Positions 16,448-24,810 of a stretch of DNA of 64,000 nt are shown here, one piece after another. The position numbers and the translations under genes were made by a program. Numbering within the stretch: the stretch's first letter is position 1; every line of letters starts with the position of its first letter. Origin of the DNA: Candidatus Methylomirabilota bacterium (GTDB lineage Bacteria; Methylomirabilota; Methylomirabilia; Rokubacteriales; CSP1-6); assembly GCA_035764725.1 (NCBI GenBank), contig DASTYT010000046.1, positions 1 through 64,000 of the forward strand. Reading direction: 5' to 3'. Under the pieces are notes generated by a model. That model searched no databases. It was not told the origin of the DNA and worked only from the letters and a program-made list of their open reading frames with translations.

Positions 16448-17377
16448 ATGCCACCGACCATGCGGCAGCTCGAGGTGTTCCTGGCCGTAGCCCGTGCCGG
16501 GAGCTTTCGGCGGGCGGCCGAGCGGGTCCACCTGAGTCAGCCGGCGCTGTCGCAGCACGTGGGCGAGCTCGAGCGCGGGCTGGGGGCACGCCTCTTCGAG
16601 CGGCGCGGGCGCACGGTGACGCTGACCGAGGCCGGGCGCATCCTGGAGGATCACGCACTCCGCGTGCTGGCGACCCTGGATGGCGCCCGGCAGGCCATCG
16701 CCGACCTGGCCGGTGGCGCGCGGGGCTCCCTCGTCGTCGGCGCGAGCACGACGCCGGGCCTCTATCTCCTGCCGGGGCTGATGGGCGCGTTCGAGCGCGA
16801 GCAGCCCGGGATCTCAGTGGACCTCCGCATCGCCAACTCCCGGACGATCGAGGACCAGGTGCGCGCCAATGAGCTGGACCTCGGCGTCGTCGGAGGACAT
16901 GGGCTCGGCCCGGGCGAGGAGTGCCTCGCTGCGGGGATACTCGACGAGCTGATCCTCATCGTGGCGCCGGTCCATGCCTGGGCGCGCCGTGCCCGGCGCG
17001 AGCCTTCCGACCTGGTGCGGGAGCGATTGCTGATACGCGAGGATGGATCGGCGAGCCGGCAGGTGACGGAGCGCGCGCTGCAGCGGGCCGGCGTGAAGGT
17101 CGGGCGGATGCTGGTGCTCGGCCACACCGAAGCGATCAAGCAGGCGGTGATGGCGGGGCTCGGTGTGGCGTTCGTCTCGATCTATGCCGCGCGGGGAGAG
17201 CTCGAGAGCGGCCGGCTCCAGCGCGTGCGCCTCCAGGGCCTCCAGATCCATCGGCACTTCCACGTCATCCACAACGAAGCGCGGGCGCTGACGATCCGCT
17301 CCAAGGCCTTCATCGCGGCGCTCCAGCGCTTCGGTCAGCCTGCCGTCGCTCGGCCAGCGCGCCCGAGCGCCCGCTGA
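16448..17377 (+). CDS. LysR-family transcriptional regulator
   Basis: A 309-residue regulator. The N-terminal winged helix is classic: MRQLEVFLAVARAGSFRRAA, then LSQPALSQHVGELERGLGARLF. The effector-binding domain starts near residue 90 (GSLVVGASTTPGLYLLPGLM), typical of the CysB/CbbR-like type 2 periplasmic-binding fold. Divergent from the desaturase-like gene, with a palindromic site in between, it probably controls that gene and itself. The inducer is unknown. The 3' end overlaps the decayed MFS gene tail on the other strand by about 68 bases. Confidence 0.9.
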   Translation: MPPTMRQLEVFLAVARAGSFRRAAERVHLSQPALSQHVGELERGLGARLFERRGRTVTLTEAGRILEDHALRVLATLDGARQAIADLAGGARGSLVVGASTTPGLYLLPGLMGAFEREQPGISVDLRIANSRTIEDQVRANELDLGVVGGHGLGPGEECLAAGILDELILIVAPVHAWARRARREPSDLVRERLLIREDGSASRQVTERALQRAGVKVGRMLVLGHTEAIKQAVMAGLGVAFVSIYAARGELESGRLQRVRLQGLQIHRHFHVIHNEARALTIRSKAFIAALQRFGQPAVARPARPSAR

Positions 17378-18348
17378 GCCCGAGGCGGGGACGGGCTCGC
17401 CAGAGGGCCGCGGCGACGATGGTGCCAAGCGCGCTGGTGGCGCCGGCGGCGAGGAAGCCCACGCCGTACCCTCGGTGGGTGATCACCGGCCCTAGGCCAA
17501 GTGAGCCGACGGCGAGGCCGAGGTACAGGTGCTGTAGCCGCCCATGACGAGGCCTCGGGTTGCGGCTGTCGCCGCCCCGGCCAGCGCGGTGCTGATCGCC
17601 ACGAACGCCATGCCGCTCACCCCGCCGAAGGGGGCCGCGAGAACGAGCAGCGGCACGCCCGCGGCGGTGTGAGGGGATAACGTCGCCACCGCCGAGGCGA
17701 CGAGGAGACCAGCCACCGCGCAAGGTGCGGGCCGGCCGGTACGATCGATCAGCCAAGCCGCGGGAAAGCGGGCCAGCGTGTTCGACAGGCCAAGGATCAG
17801 GAAGACGAGGGCGCTCGGGGTGAGCGTGTGTCCAGAGGCGAGGAGCGGCAGGAACGTGAAGACGGTGCCCTGGATCAAGAGGCCGGCGACCGCGGCGATC
17901 CATCCGGCCCAGACGGCGGGGTTCCCCCGGAGATCCGCGAGTCGCGCGATCGAGCGCGATCCGGCGTGAGCGGGGGGCGCCGCCGGGACCGCCAGTCCGA
18001 CGATCATGGCGATGCCGGTGACGCCTGCGCTCGCGAGGAAGGCCAGACGATAGCTCGACCACTGCGCGACGAGGCCTCCGAGGAATGGACCGATGGCGAT
18101 AGCGCCGTAGTGGGCGGTCGAGTACCAGGCATAGGCCTGACCGGTCCGCCCCGTCGTGGCCGTGTCGGCCACGAGCGAGAGCACGCTCGGCGTGAACGCG
18201 GCGATCCCGAGGCCGGCGAGTCCGTAGATTCCGAGCAACGCGACCTCGCCCTCGGCGTACGGCAGGGCGAGCGATGTCACGGTGATGGAGGAGAGTGAGG
18301 ACACACACCAAGAGCAACATGACGACGTGCCGCGCGCTCGAGGCCCGC
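17310..18348 (-). pseudogene. Decayed MFS transporter with two compensating frameshifts
   Basis: Recognisable MFS segments lie in two frames. MLLLVCVLTLL opens one frame at 18320. From about 18295 the protein continues in a second frame (TSLALPYAEGEVALLGIYG, TPSVLSLVAD, then RFPAAWLIDRTGRP). That frame runs to RGLVMGGYST near 17533 and then stops. The true tail (YLGLAVGSLGLGPVITHRG) is back in the first frame and ends at 17310. Roughly the first two transmembrane helices are absent, cut off at the 3' end of the sigma factor gene. A substrate cannot be given. The two indels and the missing 5' part make a functional product unlikely. Confidence 0.7.
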
Positions 18349-19233
18349 TCAGGAGGCGTCGGTGAGGCGGCGGACGGTCGGACTGGCGATCAGCTCGCGC
18401 AACGTCCGCACGAGATCCGGCGACTCGTAGAACGGGTGCTGGCGGAAGACCTCGCCATACTCCTGCTCGAAGGCCCTTACCGCTTCCGAGCGCGCGGCGA
18501 CGAGGTCGCTCACCTGCCGCACTCGCTCGCGGGCGAAGAGGAGATTGGCCGGGTCCACGTAGCCGGCCTGGATGAATCCCCGCGTCTTCTTGGCGCAGCG
18601 ACACGGGTTCGCTCGGTTCACGAGGCCGCACTTGTCGTCCATGAAGCTATGGAGATCGCGCCGGGCGCGCGCCAGGCGCTGGCGGAAATTGTCGGCGCTG
18701 ATCTCGACCAGATCGGCCCCGACCGCGTCGCTGACCCCGAGGATCTCGCCGAGGATGTATACGAGGCGCTGATCGCGATCGAGACAGAGCAGCATCCCCG
18801 TGGTGCAGCTGATGCGCGCCTCGTCCACCAGCAGGCGCAGGTCGGCCGGGACGCTGCGCGGGTCCGGGAGGTCGAGATCCGGTGTCGTGTCGAGCCCGTG
18901 GGCGAAGCACGCGAAGCTCGGTGTGGCCGGCTCGGAGCGGCCTCGCTTCGTGTTGAGCACGTGGTTGACGACGATGCGATACAGCCAGGTGCGGAAGCGG
19001 CTCCGGCCCTCGAACGACGAGAGCCGGGTGAGCGCCTTGATCAGGATCTCCTGCGTTGCGTCCTCCGCGTCCTGCGGGTGCCCGAGCATCCGGATGGCGA
19101 TGTTGTAGATCCAGGTTTGATGGCGCGCCGCGAGCTCCTCGAGGGCACGTCGGTCGCCCGCCTGGGCCCGCGTGACCAGGGCGCGGTCGCCCTCCTCCCC
19201 CTCGGGATCATCGAATGGCCGTCCCGTCTCCAT
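18349..19233 (-). CDS. ECF RNA polymerase sigma factor with Cys-rich C-terminal extension
   Basis: A 294-residue sigma-70 family factor. Region 2 is clear (DAEDATQEILIKALTRLSSF, residues 55-74; RFRTWLYRIVVNHVLN, 79-94). Region 4 covers about 145-195 (LLCLDRDQRLVYILGEILG). Beyond the normal end near residue 200 there are about 95 extra residues, opening with KCGLVNRANPCRCAKKTRGF (Cys202, 211, 213). This could bind a metal and sense redox or metal state in place of a separate anti-sigma factor. ATG 19233 is chosen because GGGGGAGG precedes it; a GTG at 19263 is possible. Confidence 0.85.
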   Translation of the reverse strand: METGRPFDDPEGEEGDRALVTRAQAGDRRALEELAARHQTWIYNIAIRMLGHPQDAEDATQEILIKALTRLSSFEGRSRFRTWLYRIVVNHVLNTKRGRSEPATPSFACFAHGLDTTPDLDLPDPRSVPADLRLLVDEARISCTTGMLLCLDRDQRLVYILGEILGVSDAVGADLVEISADNFRQRLARARRDLHSFMDDKCGLVNRANPCRCAKKTRGFIQAGYVDPANLLFARERVRQVSDLVAARSEAVRAFEQEYGEVFRQHPFYESPDLVRTLRELIASPTVRRLTDAS

Positions 19234-19302
19234 GCCCACCTCCCCCGCTGGCATCTTCTTCACTCCGATTGGACACCGACCGGAGCGGGGTGTGACGGAG
19301 CC

Positions 19303-20154
19303 TCAACCCCGCGCGATGTTCTCCATGGCGCGCACGTCCTCGGGGGACAGCTCGAAGTCGTAAGCGCCCAGGTCCTCGCGCATGTGATCGGGATCGGTGG
19401 TGCCGGTGAGAGGCTGCATGCCGACCCGGAGCGCGAAGTTGAACACCGCTTGGGCCGGGGTGTGTCCCACGCGCCGCACCAGGGTCGCGAAGGCCGGGGT
19501 GCGGAGCTGGTCCAGGTTCGCGGTGAGGAGAGAGAAGCCCTGGTAGACGATGCCGCGCTCGCGGCAGAACGCCCGGATCTCGCGGTCCCAGCCGGTGACG
19601 GCGAAGCAGCGGTTCTGGACGAACGCGGGCGGTGTCGTGGCACGCGCGCAGAGCAGCTCGAGCTGGTCCAAGCCGACGTTGCTGACGCCGATCAGCCGCG
19701 TCTTGCCGGCGGCGTGGAGCTCTTCCATGGCGGCCCAGACCGCCAGGTCGGACGGGCCGAGCCCCACGCGGCGCGACGGCCCGTGAAGCACGTAGGAGTC
19801 GATGGTGTCGACGCGCAGGTGCTCGAGGGAGCGGGCGAAGGACTGGCGCACCTGGGTGGCGTCGTCGGCCTCGGGATCGTAGGGCAGACGATGGTCCTGC
19901 CCGCCCCGCGAGGTGAACTTCGTCTGGATGAAGAGCTCGGCGCGCGTCACCAGGCCCGCCGCGATGGCGCCCCCGATGCCCGCGCCCACGCCCGCTTCGT
20001 GGTAGTGGCGGCGCTGATTGGCGGTGTCGATACCGCGGAAGCCCGCCTCCAGGGCCAGACGCGTCAGTCGCTCAGTGGCATCTTCCTTCCAGGCCGTGCC
20101 GTAGACGAAGCTCGGCACGCGCACACCCGCGACCTCGAGCTGACGAGCGACCAC
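19303..20154 (-). CDS. Aldo/keto reductase
   Basis: A 283-residue TIM-barrel NAD(P)H-dependent oxidoreductase. The catalytic set is visible: Asp43 (GIDTANQ), Tyr51, Lys79 (IQTKF) and His124 (YVLHGP). The loop between the Asp and the Tyr (DTANQRRHYHEAG) is three residues longer than in the usual DTAxxYGNE form. VIGVSN-type (RLIGVSNVG) and cofactor elements follow, but the final phosphate-binding stretch is short. Substrate is unknown, probably a small aldehyde or ketone. The start is a GTG at 20154. It lies between the ECF sigma gene and a small secreted protein, all on the minus strand. Confidence 0.87.
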   Translation of the reverse strand: MVARQLEVAGVRVPSFVYGTAWKEDATERLTRLALEAGFRGIDTANQRRHYHEAGVGAGIGGAIAAGLVTRAELFIQTKFTSRGGQDHRLPYDPEADDATQVRQSFARSLEHLRVDTIDSYVLHGPSRRVGLGPSDLAVWAAMEELHAAGKTRLIGVSNVGLDQLELLCARATTPPAFVQNRCFAVTGWDREIRAFCRERGIVYQGFSLLTANLDQLRTPAFATLVRRVGHTPAQAVFNFALRVGMQPLTGTTDPDHMREDLGAYDFELSPEDVRAMENIARG

Positions 20155-20166
20155 GCCCGGATAGTA

Positions 20167-20463
20167 TCAGTCCTTCTTCTGCTCGCGCGCGTCCTGGCGG
20201 GCGCCCTGCTTGGTATTCCGCTTGTCCTGCCGGCACTCGGCGCGCGTCTTGTCGTCGCCCTTCTTGCACTCCACCTTCTCCTTGCGCGCGTCCTCACGCC
20301 CGGTCTGCCGCGTGTCGCGGGCGTTCTGCCGATCGTCCCGGCGGTCCTGGCGATTCTCCGCTCCGGGGGTCTGGGCGTCCGCCGTCACCGATAGCGTGAG
20401 CGGTGCGGCGGCGGCCAGGACCAGCACCGACATCGAAACACAGAGAGCCCTTTTCCCGTTCAT
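20167..20463 (-). CDS. Small secreted, highly charged Arg/Asp/Gln/Lys-rich protein
   Basis: A 98-residue product with a clear signal peptide (residues 1-30, ending TADAQ). The mature part is nearly all charged or Gln: ENRQDRRDDRQNARDTRQTG, then KEKVECKKGDDKTRAECRQD with two Cys that could form a disulfide. This low-complexity, D-R-Q-repeating type recurs in small periplasmic proteins of unknown role. No domain is recognised. It lies 12 bases upstream of the aldo/keto reductase gene, so cotranscription is likely. Confidence 0.7.
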   Translation of the reverse strand: MNGKRALCVSMSVLVLAAAAPLTLSVTADAQTPGAENRQDRRDDRQNARDTRQTGREDARKEKVECKKGDDKTRAECRQDKRNTKQGARQDAREQKKD

Positions 20464-20777
20464 CGCGCCTCCTTGGTTGCTCGAGTGTGGGAGCCGGCCC
20501 GCCCTCCGCGCAATGGGACATTGGTCCTACCCCCGCTGCCACTCCGGCTTGCTCGTCCGCTCGCCGATCTGCCATCGAAGCTTGCGGGCTCCAAGTGCTC
20601 GAAAAGCGAGTCAGAGCCCACGCCGCGGCCCCACGAGCCGCCACGTCAGCTTGCACCCGTTGCCAGGAAACCCTCGAAAAGCTGGGCGAGCTCCGGGGCA
20701 TGCCCGTTGCACTGCGAGAGGCCGATGCTTGACACCAGTTGTCGTGAACAGCGTTCGTCATGAACAGGAGGATGGCC
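20464..20777. other. Intergenic region without a supported gene
   Basis: No convincing gene was seen on either strand. A TTGACA box at about 20728-20733 could be a -35 element for the secreted cupin gene, but no good -10 box follows at the expected spacing. The region's only other signal is the cupin gene's ribosome site (AGGAGG at 20766-20771). Confidence 0.35.
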
Positions 20778-21245
20778 ATGCGCCGAGTCATTGTCGCGGT
20801 TGTCGCTTTCGCGCTCACGGTCGCGTTTCCGATGCTCGGGCTCACCTCGGACCAGGGGCACACCATTGCCGTGCCCGACACGCTCAAGTGGGTCGAGCCC
20901 CCCGTGCTGCCGGGCGCGCGGCTCGCCGTCGTGCAGGGTGATCCCGGCAAGGAGGGCCCCTTCGTCTACCGGCTGAAGATGCCCGCCGGCTACAAGGTTC
21001 CCCCGCACTATCACAAGGCCAGCGAGAACGTCACAGTGCTCGCCGGGACGTTCTCGATCGGGATGGGCAAGGAGTTCGACGCGAAGAACGGACAGGAGCT
21101 GCCGACCGGCGGCTTCTTCTCGGTCCCGCCGCAGCACCCGCACTATGCCTGGGCGGGCGGTCAGGAAACCGTCGTGCAAGTCCATGGCGTGGGGCCGACC
21201 GACCTCACGTTCGTGAATCCGGCGGACGATCCGCGGAAGAAGTAG
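20778..21245 (+). CDS. Exported cupin-domain protein
   Basis: Start ATG 20778 is six bases after AGGAGG and gives 155 residues; an ATG at 20760 lies upstream of that site. A signal peptide covers about residues 1-24. The cupin barrel has the metal motif PPHYHKASENVTVLAGTFSIG (His and Glu ligands) and a second motif PPQHPHYAWAG. This resembles the ChrR/DUF4437-like secreted cupins. A ligand or reaction cannot be named. A strong hairpin follows the gene. Confidence 0.82.
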   Translation: MRRVIVAVVAFALTVAFPMLGLTSDQGHTIAVPDTLKWVEPPVLPGARLAVVQGDPGKEGPFVYRLKMPAGYKVPPHYHKASENVTVLAGTFSIGMGKEFDAKNGQELPTGGFFSVPPQHPHYAWAGGQETVVQVHGVGPTDLTFVNPADDPRKK

Positions 21246-21260
21246 TCCCGCGGGGGTTTT

Positions 21261-21298
21261 GGCCCGCACGCGCCGTCTCCCTCCGGCGCGCGCGGGCC
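21261..21298 (+). terminator. Long GC hairpin after the exported cupin gene
   Basis: Two 15-base arms (21261-21275 and 21284-21298) pair with one mismatch around an 8-base loop, 15 bases after the cupin stop. A T-run (GGGGGTTTTGG) lies before, not after, the stem. Position and stability suggest a terminator that insulates the selenoprotein gene downstream. Confidence 0.55.
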
Positions 21299-21370
21299 GG
21301 GCCCTGCTGGTTTTGCTACCATCCTGATGGCGCCGACGTGATCGTCCGCCAGAGGGGAGCGTCAACAACA

Positions 21371-23080
21371 ATGGCAATCCAGCATGAGGTGACAGAGCGG
21401 GTGATGTGGCCGCGCGGGCGGCGCACCGTGCACGCACGACCGATCGCGCCCCGCCTTCCGAGCCTGGAGGGTCGGACGATCGGGCAGCTCTGGGACGATC
21501 TCTTCCGCGGCGACGAGATCTTCCCCATCCTCGAGCGAGAGATCGGCCGCCGGTGGCCCGGCGTGGCATTCGTTCCCTATTCCGTCTTCGGCTCGACGCA
21601 CGGGTCGGACGAGCGCCGCGTCCTCGCCGAGCTCCCGGCCCGCCTGCGCGAGCTCAAGGTCGACGCCGTCATCTCGGGGATGGCCTGCTGAGGGAGCTGC
21701 ACGCCCGCCGTGCTGCGGGCGAGCGCGGTCGCCGAGAACGCCGGTGTCCCCACCGTGTCGCTGACGTGCGAGGGGTTCGTGACCCAGGCCGCGACGACCT
21801 CGACTGGGCTGGGGCTGCCGGCGCTGCCCATCGCCATCGTGCCCGGCCACGTCGACGTGCAGACGGCGACGGAGCTCGAGGACAACGTCGTCGCCGTGAC
21901 GGTCGACGGCGTCGTGCGCGGCCTCACCCTGGCGCCCGATGAGATCAGCGAGAAGGAGGAGCCGGGGCCCGACGACATCGTGTTCGAAGGGACCTTCGAC
22001 GAGATCAACCGTCACTTCTACGAGCAGGGCTGGAGCGACGGGCTTCCCATCGTGCCGCCCACGGAAGCGCGGGTCGCCGAGTTCCTGCGCCACACGCGCC
22101 GCTCACCGCAGCAGGAGCTCGGCGTGCTGCTGCCCGACCGCCGCAGCGCGACCATCCGGACCGTCGCGGTCAACGGTGTGATGGCCGGCTGCCGGCCCGA
22201 GTACATGCCGGTGCTGGTTGCGCTCGTCGAGGCCATGGCCGATCCCGGCTACGGCGTCGAGCACAGCGGCAACACGCCGGGCTCGGACACCCTCATCGTC
22301 GTCAACGGCCCCATCGTCAAGGCGCTGGGCTTCAACTACGAGCAGGGCGCCCTCCGCGACGGCTTCCAGGCCAATACCGCCATCGGCCGCTTCTGGCGGC
22401 TCTACCTCCGAAACGTGGCCGGATTCCTGCCCCACAAGACCGACAAGGCGACCTTCGGCAACACGTGGCGCGTGGTGCTGGCGGAGAACGAGGACGTGAT
22501 CCGCCGCATCGGGTGGACGACCCTCGCCGAGGACGCCGGCGTGCCGCGCGGACGGAGCGCGGTGACCATCTCCCGCTATACCGGGGGCGGCGTGCTGGCC
22601 TGCGTGTTCGGGAGCCGGCCCGAGCAGATGATCCCGTACCTGGCCGACGGGCTCGTGCGCCATGTCGGATGGGAGGTGATCTTCACCGTGGGTATGGCGG
22701 TGGGCGCCCAGAAGCCGCTTCTCATCCTGTCGCCGATCCTCGCCGAGACCCTGGCGCGGGCGGGGCTGGCGAAATCCGACGTCCAGGAGCTCCTGTGGCG
22801 GCAGGCGCGCATCCCCGCGCGGCAATTCGAGCGCCTCATCGGCCCGTGGACCAATCTGGCCCCGGGCCATCCGCGCCTCGTCGACCTGGTGGCGCGTGGC
22901 CGCGCGGACGGCGTGTTCGCGGAGTCCGACGACCCCGAGCGCCTCGTCCCCATCGTCGCGCGACCGGGGGACATCACCGTCGCGGTGAGCGGCGACCCGC
23001 TGCGCACGAACGCCTACGTCTTCGGGCACAACGGGATCCTCGGCTATCCCACCACCAAGCCGGTGGACGACCCCGTCTAA
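21371..23080 (+). CDS. UGSC-family oxidoreductase, predicted selenoprotein (in-frame UGA at codon 107)
   Basis: One frame runs from ATG 21371 (AGAGGGGAG upstream) to TAA 23080, interrupted only by TGA at 21689-21691. Read through as selenocysteine it gives 569 residues with the sequence GMAC-U-GSCTPAVL. That is the Cys/Sec-Gly-Ser-Cys redox motif that names the UGSC family (seleno)proteins. The N-terminal domain (about 1-190) carries this motif. A second domain (about 205-569) begins EINRHFYEQGWSDGLPIVPP and includes NGVMAGCRPEYMPVLVAL. Both halves keep good coding quality, arguing against decay. The family is thought to be thiol/selenol redox enzymes; the substrate is unknown. The gene needs SelA-D functions, which lie outside this window. 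Confidence 0.82.
21696..21716 (+). promoter_or_regulatory. Candidate bacterial SECIS hairpin
   Basis: Four bases after the UGA (21689-21691) the mRNA can form a stem: GCACG (21699-21703) with CGTGC (21709-21713), loop CCCGC. It extends past a T-T mismatch by a further GC/GC pair (21696-21697 with 21715-21716). Bacterial SECIS elements are short hairpins within about 40 bases downstream of the Sec codon, inside the coding region, as here. A G is present in the loop. The fold was found by eye, without an energy calculation. Confidence 0.55.
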
Positions 23081-23096
23081 CCGCCTCGCGTGCTGA

Positions 23097-24002
23097 TCAA
23101 CGATTGAACGCGGACGGCTCGTAGGCGCGGGCGCGCTCGTCGCGATCGGTGCCCGCGAGCTCGGTCGCCGGGTCGCCGGCCACCCGCGTGTGGCGCATCA
23201 CGCGCGCCTCGCGGTAGTCGTACGGGCGCGCCCGGTGCAGCACGCAGCGGTTGTCCCAGATGACGACGTCGCCCGGCCGCCACGCGTGGGCGTACGTCCG
23301 CGGGGGCCGGCAGGCGAAGTCGACGAGCTCGGACAGGAGCCGCTCCGACTCCGCTTCCGGAAGGCCGGGAATGCCGTAGGCGTGGCGGCCGATGAAGAGG
23401 GCGGGCCGGCCCGTGACCGGATGCACCTTCACCAGCGGGCGTAGCGGCGCCCCCTTGGTATGAAAGCCGTACCCGGCGCCGGTCTCCACCATGTGCCCGA
23501 TCTTGGCCTGGGAGTGATAGAGCGAGTGGTGCGCCGAGAGCCCGGCGATCCGGCGCCGCGTCGCCTCGTCCAGCGCGTCGTAGGCGGCACGCATGTCCGC
23601 CCACTCCGTCTCGCCGCCCGCCAACGGCACGACCTGCGCCGAGAGGCACGAGGCCTTGGCGGCGAGCGGCATGTACGAGCTGTCGGTGTGCCAGCCCTCG
23701 TTGCCCCGCAGCGACTTGTAGCGATGCTCGGCGGCTTCCATGATGGTGCCGTCCGGCTTCACGTTGCTGATCGCCACCGCCTTCTGCTCGGGGTCCGCGG
23801 CCAGCGGCTCGATGTCACCGAACCGCCGGGCGAACGCCACTTGCTCCGCCTCGCTCAGATGCTGACCAGGGAAGATCAGGACGGCGTGCTCGAGAAAGGC
23901 TCGCTCCACCGCGCTCCAGGTGGGCTCGTCCATGTGGGCGAGCGCGAGACCGGTGACCACCGCGCCCAGCGTGGCTTTGGTCGGGGTGACGGCTGGCGGC
24001 AT
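23097..24002 (-). CDS. TauD/TfdA-family Fe(II)/2-oxoglutarate dioxygenase
   Basis: ATG 24002 follows AGGAGG by six bases; the 301-residue product is a usual length. The iron ligands are His105 and Asp107 (EGWHTDSSY) and His256 (NRCVLHRA), and Arg267 (EARVMRHTRV) would bind 2-oxoglutarate. This group hydroxylates sulfonates (taurine), aryloxyacetates or other small acids, releasing sulfite, phenol or similar. No sulfonate transporter or sulfite gene is nearby, so the substrate stays open. It converges with the selenoprotein gene, the stops lying 16 bases apart. Confidence 0.9.
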   Translation of the reverse strand: MPPAVTPTKATLGAVVTGLALAHMDEPTWSAVERAFLEHAVLIFPGQHLSEAEQVAFARRFGDIEPLAADPEQKAVAISNVKPDGTIMEAAEHRYKSLRGNEGWHTDSSYMPLAAKASCLSAQVVPLAGGETEWADMRAAYDALDEATRRRIAGLSAHHSLYHSQAKIGHMVETGAGYGFHTKGAPLRPLVKVHPVTGRPALFIGRHAYGIPGLPEAESERLLSELVDFACRPPRTYAHAWRPGDVVIWDNRCVLHRARPYDYREARVMRHTRVAGDPATELAGTDRDERARAYEPSAFNR

Positions 24003-24267
24003 GGGATCCTCCTGGGTCGGGAGCATGCGTCGGCCCCGGGACACAGTCAAGTCAGTCGGTCGTCGCACGCCTCATACCGAAAGCCCACGTCAATGCGGAT
24101 GACGCTATGCCGTTCTTACACGCCTTCTAGCATCTTCTTCAGGACCAGATTACCCAGGGGCGCTTGTCGTCGACGTTCGGAAGTCGGCGTGGTGCCGTTA
24201 CAAGTTGGCGGTGGCACATGCGATGCAACCCGCAAGTGTGGGCCTTAAACCGTTGGAGGTGACGACC

Positions 24268-24762
24268 ATGATCGACATTCGTTGGAAAGGCCTCGGGATC
24301 GGACACGCTGCGGCTCTGCTGCTCACCGCACCGACGAAGGCGCTCGCGCAGGCTCCCACGACGCCCTTGCCGACCACTCCGACCGCCACGGTGGACGGCG
24401 GTGGGGTCGGCCTGGTCGGGGTGGTCGCGGCGCTGATCTTCCTCATTGTGGCCGTCGGGATCGCCGTGAAGTTCTACGACGTCAAGCGCAAGCGTGAGGA
24501 GGAGGGCGTCGTGCTCCAAGCGCGGCTCTCCGACGCGCTGCTCCTTCATCCCAGCCTGGTCGGGATGCCGGTGGTCGCGAGCGTCCACATGCCGTTGAGG
24601 CGCAGCGCGCCCCCGCTCGTCGAGGTGAAGGGCACGGTCGCGAACCAGGCCTCACGTGAGATCGCGATCCAGCTGGTCCAGCGTGAGCTCGCCGGCGTCC
24701 ACGCCGAGGTCGAGGACGAGATCCTCGTCGACCCGCTGGCGATCAAGCGCGTCGCGGCCTAG
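24268..24762 (+). CDS. Membrane-anchored BON-domain protein
   Basis: Start ATG 24268 follows GGAGGTGACGACC and gives 164 residues. A signal-like N-terminus (about 10-28, ending ALAQ) and a Thr/Pro-rich linker come before a strong helix (VGLVGVVAALIFLIVAVGIAV, about residues 47-67). After it a basic patch KRKREEEG leads into a BON-like domain (about 86-156), with LVEVKGTVANQASREIAIQL and GVHAEVEDEILVDP matching its beta-alpha-beta pattern. BON domains bind phospholipid and occur in envelope-stress proteins such as OsmY. The domain call comes from the pattern only. Confidence 0.65.
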   Translation: MIDIRWKGLGIGHAAALLLTAPTKALAQAPTTPLPTTPTATVDGGGVGLVGVVAALIFLIVAVGIAVKFYDVKRKREEEGVVLQARLSDALLLHPSLVGMPVVASVHMPLRRSAPPLVEVKGTVANQASREIAIQLVQRELAGVHAEVEDEILVDPLAIKRVAA

Positions 24763-24810
24763 CGCGGTTTCACCACCGAGGTGGCCGGGGCGGGTGAAGG
24801 GGAGCCGGCG

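Noticed and set aside
18295..20394. A 699-codon plus-strand frame opposite the sigma factor and aldo/keto reductase genes
   Set aside because: It is antisense to well-supported genes and has no recognisable domain; high GC content leaves such frames open.
20464..20777. A plus-strand frame ending CTRCQETLEKLGELRG near 20732
   Set aside because: The end looks protein-like, but third positions are mixed, there is no start or ribosome site, and the upstream part is not coding-like.
21371..23080. Reading the UGA at 21689 as a nonsense mutation or frameshift in a pseudogene
   Set aside because: The frame is identical on both sides, no other lesion is present, and the UGA falls exactly on the Sec position of a known selenoprotein motif with a hairpin directly after it.
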